Notes: generated by a model not told the origin, from the letters alone. A DNA stretch of 10,437 bases from Rhodoferax sp. (GCA_026785765.1 JAJAZK010000208.1:1-10437), one strand, 5' to 3'. Counted from the first letter of the stretch, positions 1 through 5,966 are shown. Program-made: numbers and translations.

Positions 1-201
1 CTGCGCGTCGGCGTCAAGGGCGACCGTGATCCGGGTTACGGCTCCACCTCCAGGATGATTGCCGAGGCGGCGCTGTGTCTGTTGCAGGAGTCCAAGTCAA
101 CTCCTGGCGGCATCTGGACACCGGCTTCGGCGCTGGGCCAGCCACTGATAACCCGCCTGCAAAAGAATGCCGGCCTGTCATTCGCCGTCGAGGCGGCATA
201 A
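1..201 (+). CDS. Saccharopine dehydrogenase-like / trans-acting enoyl reductase family protein, C-terminal part
   Basis: The open frame enters from the left edge and ends at TAA 199-201, leaving 66 residues of C-terminus. Visible features are a glycine/tyrosine stretch DPGYGSTSRM, the helix IAEAALCLL, then TPGGIWTPASALG and a terminal LITRLQKNAGLSF. In my recollection this pattern is typical of the C-terminus of saccharopine-dehydrogenase-like oxidoreductases, including mycobacterial-type trans-acting enoyl reductases. The NAD(P)-binding Rossmann part lies outside the window, so the substrate cannot be told. The acyl-CoA ligase starts only 47 bp downstream on the same strand, suggesting one operon and a role in lipid or organic-acid metabolism (inference). 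Family membership is fairly sure; exact function is not. Confidence 0.75.
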   Translation: MRVGVKGDRDPGYGSTSRMIAEAALCLLQESKSTPGGIWTPASALGQPLITRLQKNAGLSFAVEAA

Positions 202-248
202 GCCGCAGGATTGGTACTGACGCCAAACCTGCATCAGGAAACTGGCCC

Positions 249-1820
249 ATGTACCCCGGCAAGTACACGCAACTGCACGCGGAGCGGGCGGCCTTCATCA
301 TGGCGGGCAGCGGTGAGGCTGTGACGCACGCTGAACTCGAACAACGCAGCAACCGGCTGGCGCACCTGCTGCGTGCGCAGGGCCTGCAGCGGCTGGACCA
401 TTACGCGGTGTTCATGGACAACAACAACCGCTTCATCGAGGCCTGCTCGGCAGGCGAGCGCAGCGGGCTCTACTACACCTGCGCCAACTCTTACCTCACC
501 GCCGACGAACTGGCCACCATCGTCAACAACAGTGAGTCGCAGGTTCTGATCACTTCGCAGTCGCGCCGGGACGTGGCCGAGCAGGCACTGCTGCAGTGCC
601 CGCGCGTGAAGTTGTGCCTGGTCGTTGATGCGCAAGACGGCGTTGGCGCGAAAACGGTTGCCAGCGCCACGGTGCAGGACTTCGCGGCTGCGACCGCCGC
701 CTACCCCGCCACGCCGATACCCGATCAGTGGCTGGGAAGCGCCATGTTGTATTCGTCGGGAACCACCGGGCGGCCCAAAGGCATATTGCGCCCCCTGCTG
801 GAGAACCCGCCAGACAAGCCGGCGCCGCTGTTCGACTTCCTGCACCAGTTGTGGCAGGGCCGCGAGGGCATGCGTTACCTGTCGCCGGCGCCGCTGTACC
901 ACTCGGCGCCCCTGTCCAACGTCAACGTGGCGCTGCGCAACGGCGGCACGGTGGTGATCATGGAGCACTTCGACCCGTTGCAGTACCTGGTGCTGGTGGA
1001 GCGTTATCGCATTACCCACACCCAGCTCGTGCCGACCATGTTCAGCCGCATGCTCAAGCTGCCCGAGGCGGACCGCAAACGGCATGACCTGTCATCCCTG
1101 CAGATCGCTATCCACGCCGCCGCACCCTGCCCGATACCGGTGAAGGAGCAGATGATCGAATGGTGGGGGCCGATCATCCACGAGTACTACGGCGCCACCG
1201 AGGGCCTCGGATTCACCGCCTGCAACAGCGCCGAGTGGCTGGCGCACCGCGGCTCGGTTGGTCGCGTATTGCTGGGAGACCTGCACATCCTGGACGAAGA
1301 TCACAAGCCGGTGCCCAAGGGGACCCCGGGCGAAGTGTGGTTCAAGACCGCCAACCCCTTTGTCTACTTCAACGATCCCGAGCGCACCGCGCAGACCCGT
1401 TCCGCCGATGGCAGCATGACGACGGTGGGCGACATGGGTTACATCGACGAAGACGGCTACCTGTACCTGACCGACCGCTCCAGCTTCATGATCATTTCCG
1501 GCGGCGTGAACATCTACCCGCTGGATTGCGAGAACCTGCTCATCACCCACCCCAAAGTGGCCGACGCGGCCGTGTTCGGCGTGCCCAACGAGGACTTCGG
1601 TGAAGAGGTCAAGGCGGTGGTGCAGCCGGTCGCGGGAATCACACCCGGCGCGGAACTGGCGCGGGAGCTGATTGCGTTTTGCCAGGAGCATCTGGCCAGG
1701 CACAAGTGCCCGCGGTCGGTGGATTTCATGGACCAGTTGCCGCGCCTGCCGACCGGCAAGCTCTACAAACGCACCCTGCGCGACCCGTACTGGGCCGGGC
1801 GCAAAAGCCGCATCGTGTAG
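249..1820 (+). CDS. Acyl-CoA synthetase (AMP-binding, FadD-like)
   Basis: A 523-residue ANL-superfamily acyl-CoA ligase, expected to activate a carboxylic acid with ATP and CoA through an acyl-AMP intermediate in the cytoplasm. Visible motifs: P-loop YSSGTTGRPKG at residues 168-178; EYYGATEG at 312-319; GDMGYIDEDGYLYLTDR with Asp395 and Arg410; ISGGVNIYP directly after; and PTGKLYKR near the C-terminus with the catalytic Lys504. The length fits the family. I chose ATG 249 because an AGGAAA ribosome site lies just upstream and the protein then begins in the usual way. The open frame extends back to 75 but overlaps the end of the preceding gene without family similarity. After Arg410 the usual charged residues before MIISGG are replaced by Ser-Ser-Phe, which I believe occurs in one branch of the family. 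The substrate (fatty, steroid-derived or aromatic acid) cannot be read from the sequence. Confidence 0.93.
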   Translation: MYPGKYTQLHAERAAFIMAGSGEAVTHAELEQRSNRLAHLLRAQGLQRLDHYAVFMDNNNRFIEACSAGERSGLYYTCANSYLTADELATIVNNSESQVLITSQSRRDVAEQALLQCPRVKLCLVVDAQDGVGAKTVASATVQDFAAATAAYPATPIPDQWLGSAMLYSSGTTGRPKGILRPLLENPPDKPAPLFDFLHQLWQGREGMRYLSPAPLYHSAPLSNVNVALRNGGTVVIMEHFDPLQYLVLVERYRITHTQLVPTMFSRMLKLPEADRKRHDLSSLQIAIHAAAPCPIPVKEQMIEWWGPIIHEYYGATEGLGFTACNSAEWLAHRGSVGRVLLGDLHILDEDHKPVPKGTPGEVWFKTANPFVYFNDPERTAQTRSADGSMTTVGDMGYIDEDGYLYLTDRSSFMIISGGVNIYPLDCENLLITHPKVADAAVFGVPNEDFGEEVKAVVQPVAGITPGAELARELIAFCQEHLARHKCPRSVDFMDQLPRLPTGKLYKRTLRDPYWAGRKSRIV

Positions 1821-2217
1821 GAGGCGGCGCGCAATGCACCAACGACGGCCTCCTGGTGTGGTGCGGCACCCTGGCAGAGACTTTGTGGTCTGCGCCTTCG
1901 AGCCAATTGCATACCTACTGGGGTGAGTTCCACCTGCGGCTGCTGGAGATCCTTGGCCAGCGCGCCGGGTGAGCCGCGCCGGGCAGACGGAATTATTCGC
2001 GCATGCCGCAGAGCCACGCGCGCCAATCAGGTGGTCACGCCAGCCCCATGGCACACAACAAAAACCATCTGTGTGATTGGAGTCGGCCCGGCGCTGACGC
2101 CCGGCACCTTGGCCCGGCAGCACCGATTGCCGAAGGTACGACTCAGCTCCAGGAAACACCTGCGGGACGAGACAACCCGCACGGGTTTGACAGCGTACAA
2201 CTCTGCCAAGCAACCGA
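1821..2217. other. Gene-poor convergent intergenic region
   Basis: This is 397 bp between the converging ends of the acyl-CoA synthetase (+) and the YciH-like gene (-). No frame on either strand shows a recognisable protein. Two weak inverted repeats are present. AGGAGGC (1819-1825) pairs with GCCTCCT (1848-1854) just after the ligase stop. AACCCG-CA-CGGGTT lies near 2176-2189, downstream of yciH on the minus strand. Neither is followed by a clear T-run, so I do not call terminators. The region could hold gene debris, but I cannot identify any. Confidence 0.5.
1834..1926 (+). CDS. Possible small ORF (30 aa) after the ligase
   Basis: A strong Shine-Dalgarno-like AGGAGG (1819-1824) overlaps the ligase stop codon and is followed 9 nt later by ATG at 1834. 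The frame encodes 30 residues ending at TGA 1926. The peptide is arginine/proline-rich at the start, ends in a short hydrophobic stretch, and matches nothing I recognise. The AGGAGG is also one arm of a weak hairpin. It may be a translated leader-like or remnant peptide, or chance. Confidence 0.15.
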   Translation: MHQRRPPGVVRHPGRDFVVCAFEPIAYLLG

Positions 2218-2583
2218 CTATCGCATCAGCCCCTTGCCCTGCAGCACCGCGATCACCCGCTCGCGGTGGTCACCCTGCACTTCGATCATGCCGTCCTTGG
2301 ACGTGCCACCCGAACCACACGCCGCCTTGAGTTGTTTGCCCAGGGCATCGGCCTGTTGGGCATTCAACGGCAAACCCTTGACCAGTGTGACCGTCTTGCC
2401 GCCGCGGCCTTTCTTCTCCAGCAGCACCTGCACCTTGCCCGCAGCTCTGGGCGGTTGTGCAGCCGCGCTGGCGCATTGGCACGCGGTGACCGGCCGACGG
2501 CAAGACGGGCACATGCGCCCGGCATCAGTCGAATACACCAGCCCGGTTGGGGGTACAGACCCGGTCAAGGCCTTGCCGCGCAT
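2218..2583 (-). CDS. yciH: YciH/SUI1 (eIF1-like) translation initiation factor family protein
   Basis: A 121-residue protein with two parts. Residues 1-37 carry the bacterial YciH-type leader ending in RMCPSCRRPVTACQC, with Cys25, Cys28, Cys35 and Cys37 as a likely small metal-binding knuckle. Residues from about 48 form the SUI1/eIF1 fold, with KKGRGGKTVTLVKGLPL, then LGKQLKAACGSGGTSKDG and a terminal IEVQGDHRERVIAVLQGKG. Family knowledge: bacterial SUI1 proteins resemble eukaryotic eIF1 and are linked to initiation fidelity or stress; their physiological role is poorly settled. I chose ATG 2583 because homologues begin near this KALTGSVPPTGLVYSTD segment. A TGAGG motif, formed partly by the upstream gene's stop codon, lies about 12 nt before it. 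The start is 14 nt after the aldo-keto reductase stop, so co-transcription is likely. Confidence 0.93.
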   Translation of the reverse strand: MRGKALTGSVPPTGLVYSTDAGRMCPSCRRPVTACQCASAAAQPPRAAGKVQVLLEKKGRGGKTVTLVKGLPLNAQQADALGKQLKAACGSGGTSKDGMIEVQGDHRERVIAVLQGKGLMR

Positions 2584-2597
2584 GGCCGCCAACAGCC

Positions 2598-3578
2598 TCA
2601 GGTGATCAGCGGCGCACACATGCCGTCGATGCGGGAAAGCACCTCCGGAGTCAGTTTGGGCACCACTTCCAGCGCACCCAGGTTGTGCGTCAGTTGCGCC
2701 ATTTTTGAGGCTCCCGTGATGACGCTGCTGACACGCGGGTTGTGGGTGGCCCAGGCAAGCGCGAGCTGGGTCAGGCTACAGCCCAGGTCCGCCGCCACAG
2801 TCGCCAACTGGCGAATCGCCGCATTGCGCCCGGCGTCATTCAGGCGCTGGGTCAGAAAACCCATGTCCTTGCGCGCGCCGCGGCTGCCCTTGGGGATGCC
2901 ATCCAGATATTTGCCTGTCAACTGCCCGCTCGCCAGCGGGCTCCAGGTGGTCAGGCCCAGACCAATATCTTCATACAGCCGCGCATATTCTTCCTCCACC
3001 CGTTTGCGGTGGAGAAGATGGTATTGCGGTTGTTCAACGACCGGCTTGTGCAGATGGTGGCGCTCGGCGATGTCCCAGGCGGAGCGGACCTCGTCGGCCG
3101 ACCATTCGCTGGTTCCCCAATACAACGCCTTGCCGCGCTGGATCATGTCGCTCATCGCCCACACGGTTTCTTCGATCGGCGTGTGCGGATCCGGTCGGTG
3201 GCAATACACCAGGTCGATGAAGTCCAGCCCCATGCGCGCCAAAGAACCATCAATGGCCTGCGTCAGGTACTTGCGGTTCAAGGTGTTGCGGCGGTTGACG
3301 TCTGCGCCCTCGCCGGCCAGGCCCCAGAAGAACTTGGTCGACACGATGTAGTTCAGGCGCGGCCACTTGAGCGCCTTGATGGCTTTCCCCATCACCTCCT
3401 CACTCTTGCCGCCGGCATAGGCCTCGGCGTTGTCGAAGAAGTTGATACCGGCGTCCATGGCGGCGGCCAGCATCTCGCGTGCAGCGCTGGCATTGACCTG
3501 GTTGTGGTAGGTGACCCAGGAGCCCAACGAGAGCTGGCTGAGTTGCAGGCCGCTACGGCCGAGTCGTCGGTATTGCAT
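2598..3578 (-). CDS. Aldo-keto reductase, Kv-beta/YghZ-like
   Basis: A 326-residue NADPH-dependent aldo-keto reductase, full length for the family, predicted to reduce aldehydes or ketones in the cytoplasm. It begins MQYRRLGRSGLQLSQLSLG, the usual first beta-hairpin. The catalytic tetrad is visible as Asp49 and Tyr54 (FFDNAEAYAGG), Lys82 (VSTKFFWG) and His127 (YCHRPDP). RNTLNRKYL, RPDPHTPIEETV and SPLASGQLTGKY, plus the C-terminal cofactor loop VITGASKMAQLTHN, place it nearest the voltage-gated potassium channel beta-subunit-like branch. In animal Kv-beta the His127 position is Asn. Start ATG 3578 has AGGAAA about 8 nt upstream; a longer open frame to 3743 has no family similarity. It lies 27 bp downstream of a broken dapA-like gene and 14 bp upstream of yciH, all on one strand. 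The natural substrate is unknown. Confidence 0.94.
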   Translation of the reverse strand: MQYRRLGRSGLQLSQLSLGSWVTYHNQVNASAAREMLAAAMDAGINFFDNAEAYAGGKSEEVMGKAIKALKWPRLNYIVSTKFFWGLAGEGADVNRRNTLNRKYLTQAIDGSLARMGLDFIDLVYCHRPDPHTPIEETVWAMSDMIQRGKALYWGTSEWSADEVRSAWDIAERHHLHKPVVEQPQYHLLHRKRVEEEYARLYEDIGLGLTTWSPLASGQLTGKYLDGIPKGSRGARKDMGFLTQRLNDAGRNAAIRQLATVAADLGCSLTQLALAWATHNPRVSSVITGASKMAQLTHNLGALEVVPKLTPEVLSRIDGMCAPLIT

Positions 3579-3604
3579 AGTGATCGGTTTCCTGATTGTT
3601 GGGT

Positions 3605-3861
3605 TTAGCTGGCTTGCTGGGCAGCCAGTGTGCGCTCGATTCGCGACATCATGTGTGTCAGTTCCGCTCCCTGCATCACCGCCAGCGACTCGTCGCCACG
3701 CCCATGATGCCCAGGATGGTCGAGCCGTCGATGCCAAAATCAACGTAGAAATCGCTCAGCGTGTCGATGCTGGCAAAGTCGACAACGCCTCTGCCGGTAA
3801 AGGGCGTGGCGGCAATAACGAAAACGCCTTGGGTACGGGAATGGATCAGTGCTGCTGCCAT
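3605..3861 (-). pseudogene. Dihydrodipicolinate synthase (DapA/NAL)-family remnant
   Basis: ATG 3861 has a good ribosome site (CAGGAG, about 8 nt upstream) and opens a frame reading QGVFVIAATPFT, then VDFASIDTLSDFYVDFGIDG and TILGIMG. This is the N-terminal beta-strand, TPF motif and helix of DHDPS/N-acetylneuraminate-lyase family proteins. The frame stops at TGA 3676-3678, only 61 residues in, where about 300 are expected. In another frame directly after, DESLAVMQGAELTHMMSRIERTL runs to TAA 3605-3607. It could be the family's C-terminal helix, but this is uncertain. The simplest reading is a large internal deletion plus a frameshift, removing the Lys Schiff-base and Tyr active-site residues. 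The translation signal survives, so the remnant may still be the first cistron of the aldo-keto reductase/yciH transcript. Confidence 0.75.
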
Positions 3862-3980
3862 GGTGACGGCTCCTGAAGACTGGGAGTGGGGTTCATCGGA
3901 ACGGTGGCCGGTGAAGCTACACACATTTACAACCCATTGTAGGCACCGGGCGGCGGTAAATCGCCGCCGCGGCGTCATCC
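3862..3980 (-). promoter_or_regulatory. Leader/promoter region of the dapA-remnant / aldo-keto reductase / yciH operon
   Basis: Read on the minus strand, the gap holds a perfect 5-bp inverted repeat TACAA-TGGG-TTGTA (3928-3941). Its first arm could serve as a -10 box (TACAAT), but no good -35 box sits 16-18 bp upstream. A GGCGGC/GCCGCC hairpin lies just before it, near 3950-3970. The operon presumably starts here because the region upstream is repeat and mobile DNA. This is position-based inference. Confidence 0.3.
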
Positions 3981-4133
3981 CGGCGCGTTGCGCCGCAAGC
4001 GTGCGCCGGTCATTCGACCGTCACGCTCTTGGCCAAATGGGGTGGCGTGTGTTTACGGCCGGCGCTGCGCGCCTTGACTTGACTGCGTCAAGTTAGCCTC
4101 GACGCAAGCCCAGCAACCCGGCGCCCTGCGGGT
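3981..4133. repeat. 153-bp tandem repeat unit A (copy of the glmS 3' end plus 98-bp spacer)
   Basis: The first 55 bp (3981-4035) repeat the real glmS terminus. On the minus strand they contain TTGGCCAAGAGCGTGACG, the last glmS codons (for LAKSVTVE), the TGA stop at 4012-4010, and the GC-rich downstream sequence. The next 98 bp (4036-4133) match 5869-5966 with only four differences, all transitions. Removing the inserted element gives an exact 153-bp spacing between this copied stop codon and the next. This unit is farthest from glmS. Confidence 0.95.
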
Positions 4134-4143
4134 CGGCGCGTTG
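4134..4143. repeat. 153-bp repeat unit B, left 10 bp (split by the element)
   Basis: CGGCGCGTTG repeats the start of units A (3981) and C (5967). It is cut off exactly where the terminal inverted repeat starts at 4144. The rest of the unit resumes at 5824, so 10 bp + 143 bp restores 153 bp. Confidence 0.9.
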
Positions 4144-4172
4144 TGATCCGTGGGAATAAAGGTTGTCGGGCC
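4144..4172 (+). repeat. Left terminal inverted repeat
   Basis: TGATCCGTGGGAATAA followed by AGGTTGTCGGGCC pairs with the reverse complement of 5789-5817, with three mismatches. The inner 16 bp (4155-4170, AATAAAGGTTGTCGGG) form the first putative transposase-binding site of this end. Confidence 0.92.
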
Positions 4173-4273
4173 GGCAACTATGAAGGATGCCTGCGTTGTG
4201 AAACCTCAAACCCCTGTCGGAACCCTGAAGAATCAGTGCTGCTGTTTGCACCGTCGGAATAAGACCTGTCGGA
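4155..4273 (+). promoter_or_regulatory. Left-end array of putative transposase (TnsB-like) binding sites
   Basis: Copies with a [C/T]TGTCGG core lie at 4162-4170, 4213-4221 and 4265-4273, so they are about 50 bp apart. A weaker copy, ACCGTCGGA, lies at 4250-4258. The innermost one is preceded by AATAAG as in the outermost site. In Tn7 the left end also has widely spaced TnsB sites; the analogy is inferred from spacing and orientation, not from sequence identity to Tn7. Confidence 0.6.
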
Positions 4274-4433
4274 GTTTGTAACTGGATCGAATCCCAGAGA
4301 TGTTCGGCCGTTTACGGAGATCGTGGCGGCCAGAATCGCTGCAATTTATGGCGTTGAGAGCCGACGCCCGTGGACGCCGTGTTCCGACCCATACCGGATT
4401 GATCAACCTACCACACGGCTTTGCCGGGGCAGT

Positions 4434-4916
4434 TCAAGGAGCGAACAGGCGGGGATCGAACGCAAAAGGGTTGCGCTCGACGGTCAGCTTGATCGAACCG
4501 TACAAGTGGTGGGCCGGGTTGATGAGCAGGTTCTTGTCTTCAGGCTCGATGGTTGACGGCACCCAAAGGCCCAGGCTCGCCCCACTGGAGAGCCAGGCCA
4601 AGCCCAACGACTGCGTGATCGCCTCGCTGGTGCGCCAGTTTGCAGGCAAACCCAAATCCTTGACATCGAGGACGGGCGCACCAGCGGGGAGGTCTAGCCG
4701 CATGAGCACCTGATTCGCTGGATTTGCCCCGTTGCAATGAACTCTTTTTTCGAGCTGGCAAAGCGCCCGGCTCGCGCCTGCATAGACGAGTTGCACTGGA
4801 CCCTTGGTGTGCCAGCGGCCATTGCCAAGCGTCGAACCATACCCTAGCGAAGACAGGATTGCGTCGTCAGAGGGCTGGGGGCTCGCGCAATATCCGATTC
4901 GCCAGACCGGGATCAA
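4434..4916 (-). CDS. RES-domain toxin (MbcT/ParT-like NAD+-targeting)
   Basis: A 160-residue protein covering a whole RES domain. The domain's hallmark residues are visible: Arg34 in NGRWHTKG, Tyr45 in VYAG, Glu56 in ALCQLE, and Ser121 in LWVPST, followed by NLLINPAHH at 129-137. Characterised RES toxins (MbcT, ParT) degrade or modify NAD+-related substrates and arrest growth; the same is expected here, acting in the cytoplasm. The start is TTG 4916, which overlaps the antitoxin stop as TTGA, so translation is probably coupled to and limited by antitoxin translation. A downstream ATG would remove Arg34 or come later, so the TTG start is favoured. It is the main cargo of the 1.67-kb element. 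Only 290 bp separate its stop from the element's left tip. Confidence 0.93.
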   Translation of the reverse strand: MIPVWRIGYCASPQPSDDAILSSLGYGSTLGNGRWHTKGPVQLVYAGASRALCQLEKRVHCNGANPANQVLMRLDLPAGAPVLDVKDLGLPANWRTSEAITQSLGLAWLSSGASLGLWVPSTIEPEDKNLLINPAHHLYGSIKLTVERNPFAFDPRLFAP

Positions 4917-5419
4917 ACGACACCGCCGTACTTGATCGCCAGCAAGATGTCCTTCACACGCTGCGATCCGAATGAAGTCTTGGCCGCCGCCAGCGGCGTC
5001 TCACCATCCAGCATCGGATGCGGCCTTCTCAACCATACGGATGCTTCAGCCTCGGTCGCGAACGTCTCTGCCGCTATTGCGTCCAGTTCCAATAGGCGCA
5101 AAACGTTCTCCGCCGCATGGGTCGGGAGGAGCTGGTCCTTTGCGGCAAGACGGCTGACCGTTCCACGGTCAAGGTCAAGGTAATTCGCAATCAGAGACTT
5201 ACTCAGGCCGAGGAAGTCGCCCACAGGGTCGAGCGCCTTGCTCGTGATGCCAACCTTGAGGATTTTGTACGCCAGGTCATTGCCGAGTTTGAAACCTACC
5301 AGCGAGCTGGCCGCCACTTGGGTGCAATCCGATTTGAGCGCATCATCCTGGCTCAAAATCAATTGCCAGATGGACCAGAGCGCTACGCTGCGGGTTGGGG
5401 TGATCGGTGAGTGTTGCAT
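4913..5419 (-). CDS. Xre/MbcA/ParS-type antitoxin of the RES toxin
   Basis: A 168-residue antitoxin. Residues about 68-110 form an Xre-like helix-turn-helix (LGLSKSLIANYLDLDRGTVSRL). Residues about 118-168 are the DUF2384-type toxin-binding domain, with EAEASVWLRRPHPMLDGETP and a terminal VKDILLAIKYGGV that would plug the toxin's active site. The N-terminal 60 residues are less conserved. ATG 5419 was chosen because AAAGG lies about 8 nt upstream and a -35/-10 promoter sits just before it. The open frame runs back to 5575, but that extension lies upstream of the promoter. The gene precedes the toxin and overlaps it by 4 nt, the usual order for this family. The antitoxin/toxin complex usually represses its own promoter. 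Confidence 0.9.
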   Translation of the reverse strand: MQHSPITPTRSVALWSIWQLILSQDDALKSDCTQVAASSLVGFKLGNDLAYKILKVGITSKALDPVGDFLGLSKSLIANYLDLDRGTVSRLAAKDQLLPTHAAENVLRLLELDAIAAETFATEAEASVWLRRPHPMLDGETPLAAAKTSFGSQRVKDILLAIKYGGVV

Positions 5420-5443
5420 GGCGATGGCCTTTGTAATGCTGCA

Positions 5444-5472
5444 ATTAAAGCACTTCAATGCGACATTTGCAA
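5444..5472 (-). promoter_or_regulatory. Promoter of the antitoxin-toxin operon
   Basis: On the minus strand TTGCAA (5472-5467) and TTTAAT (5449-5444) are separated by exactly 17 bp, a good sigma-70 match, 25 bp upstream of the antitoxin ATG. A partial palindrome, TAATGCTGCAATTA (5433-5446), overlaps the -10 box and could be an operator for autorepression; this last point is inference. Confidence 0.6.
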
Positions 5473-5788
5473 CAGGCATAGACCGCCGAGTCGGCAGCAC
5501 CTGCTTTCTGCCATGAGTTTCCTCCCGCCGGAAGAAACCGTTAACCTCGGACTTCCTGATCCGGGTGCGGCACAAACCTCAATGTCAGGAAGTCTGAACT
5601 TACTCTTACGGGAGAAGGAGTCGATCAGGCCGGCCTGAACGCCATGGCCGCCGACGCGGCTTTTCCACAACCTCAGATTGGGCAGCTCAGGCCGACGGGT
5701 CCTGTGCCTCTACATCTGGCCCCTGGTTGAGCCACCAACTTGTAACAAGCTCGCCAGACACCTCGGATCCCGACAGACCCTTTTTACG
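5473..5788. other. Non-coding right part of the element
   Basis: About 316 bp between the toxin-antitoxin promoter and the right terminal repeat, with no convincing gene. It holds an inverted repeat with 10-bp perfect arms (5550-5559 and 5585-5594, GACTTCCTGA / TCAGGAAGTC, 25-bp loop) and the inner copies of the end motif. Short frames here match nothing I know. The stretch may be the scar of deleted transposase or cargo genes. Confidence 0.5.
5550..5594. repeat. Inverted repeat, 10-bp perfect arms
   Basis: GACTTCCTGA at 5550-5559 and TCAGGAAGTC at 5585-5594 could form a stem with a 25-nt loop. There is no T-run, so a terminator is unlikely. An operator or a remnant of another element is possible. 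Confidence 0.6.
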
Positions 5789-5806
5789 GGCCCGACAGAC
5801 CTTATT
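5750..5806 (-). promoter_or_regulatory. Right-end array of putative transposase (TnsB-like) binding sites
   Basis: Read inward on the minus strand, GTCTGTCGGG occurs at 5800-5791 and again at 5778-5769, exactly 22 bp apart, with AATAAG or AAAAAGG before each. A degenerate copy, GTCTGGCGAG, lies at 5759-5750. Tight packing at the glmS-proximal end mirrors the overlapping 22-bp TnsB sites of the Tn7 right end. Confidence 0.62.
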
Positions 5807-5817
5807 CCCACGGATCA
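5789..5817 (-). repeat. Right terminal inverted repeat
   Basis: The reverse complement begins TGATCCGTGGGAATAA and matches 4144-4172 at 26 of 29 positions. One extra base (5818) lies between this tip and the 5 bp that best fit a target duplication (5819-5823). Confidence 0.92.
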
Positions 5818-5823
5818 GTTTTG

Positions 5824-5966
5824 CGCCGCAAGCGTGAGCCGGTCATTCGACCGTCACGCTCTTGGCCAAATGGGGTGGCGTGTGTCTACGGCCGGCGCTG
5901 CGCGCCTTAACTTGACTGCGTCAAGTTAGCCTCGACGCAAGCCCAGCAACCTGGCGCCCTGCGGGC
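5824..5966. repeat. 153-bp repeat unit B, right 143 bp
   Basis: Continues the unit begun at 4134. It contains a copied glmS tail (TGA at 5845-5843 on the minus strand; coding match to 5868) and a 98-bp spacer (5869-5966) with four differences from unit A. Its copied stop codon is exactly 153 bp from the true glmS stop. Confidence 0.95.

Larger units (their letters stand above)
4144..5818. mobile_element. Non-autonomous Tn7-like element carrying a RES/Xre toxin-antitoxin pair
   Basis: The ends are 29-bp inverted repeats beginning TGATCCGTGGGAATAA (4144-4172 and 5817-5789; 26/29 identical, ungapped). Inside each end are further copies of a CTGTCGG-core motif: closely packed at the glmS-proximal end, spread over about 130 bp at the distal end. 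The insertion site lies about 22 bp beyond a copied glmS stop codon, close to the 25 bp known for Tn7 at attTn7, with the compact end towards glmS as in Tn7. A 5-bp target duplication is plausible but degraded (cgttg at 4139-4143, ttttg at 5819-5823). Excising the element plus 5 bp restores the 153-bp repeat period. No tnsA/B/C/D or other transposase gene is present, so movement would need a helper. Tn402/Tn5053-type elements also have 5-bp duplications and repeated end sites; the glmS location favours Tn7. Confidence 0.8.

Noticed and set aside
75..248. N-terminal extension of the acyl-CoA synthetase from ATG 75
   Set aside because: It overlaps the end of the preceding gene, shows no ligase similarity, and ATG 249 has a better ribosome site.
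234..1085. Minus-strand 283-codon frame opposite the acyl-CoA synthetase
   Set aside because: Shadow frame of an unambiguous ligase gene; low-complexity composition.
1819..1854. Rho-independent terminator after the ligase
   Set aside because: The 7-bp stem has a long loop and no T-run, and one arm doubles as an AGGAGG ribosome-site-like sequence.
2003..3351. Plus-strand frames over yciH and the aldo-keto reductase
   Set aside because: Antisense to two well-recognised genes; no motifs.
3761..4096. Plus-strand frames at 3761-4096 and 5678-5929 ending in nearly the same 30-residue peptide
   Set aside because: The shared peptide is explained by the DNA repeat (glmS tail plus spacer), not by a conserved protein.
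4300..4713. Plus-strand frame across the element's left flank and the RES gene
   Set aside because: Mostly antisense to the RES toxin; the unique first part matches no transposase or other family I know.
4010..5845. Tyrosine-recombinase island with attL/attR in the glmS 3' end
   Set aside because: No integrase gene is present, and the direct repeats continue as a regular 153-bp array; the bounded inverted termini and the insertion offset fit a Tn7-type transposon better.
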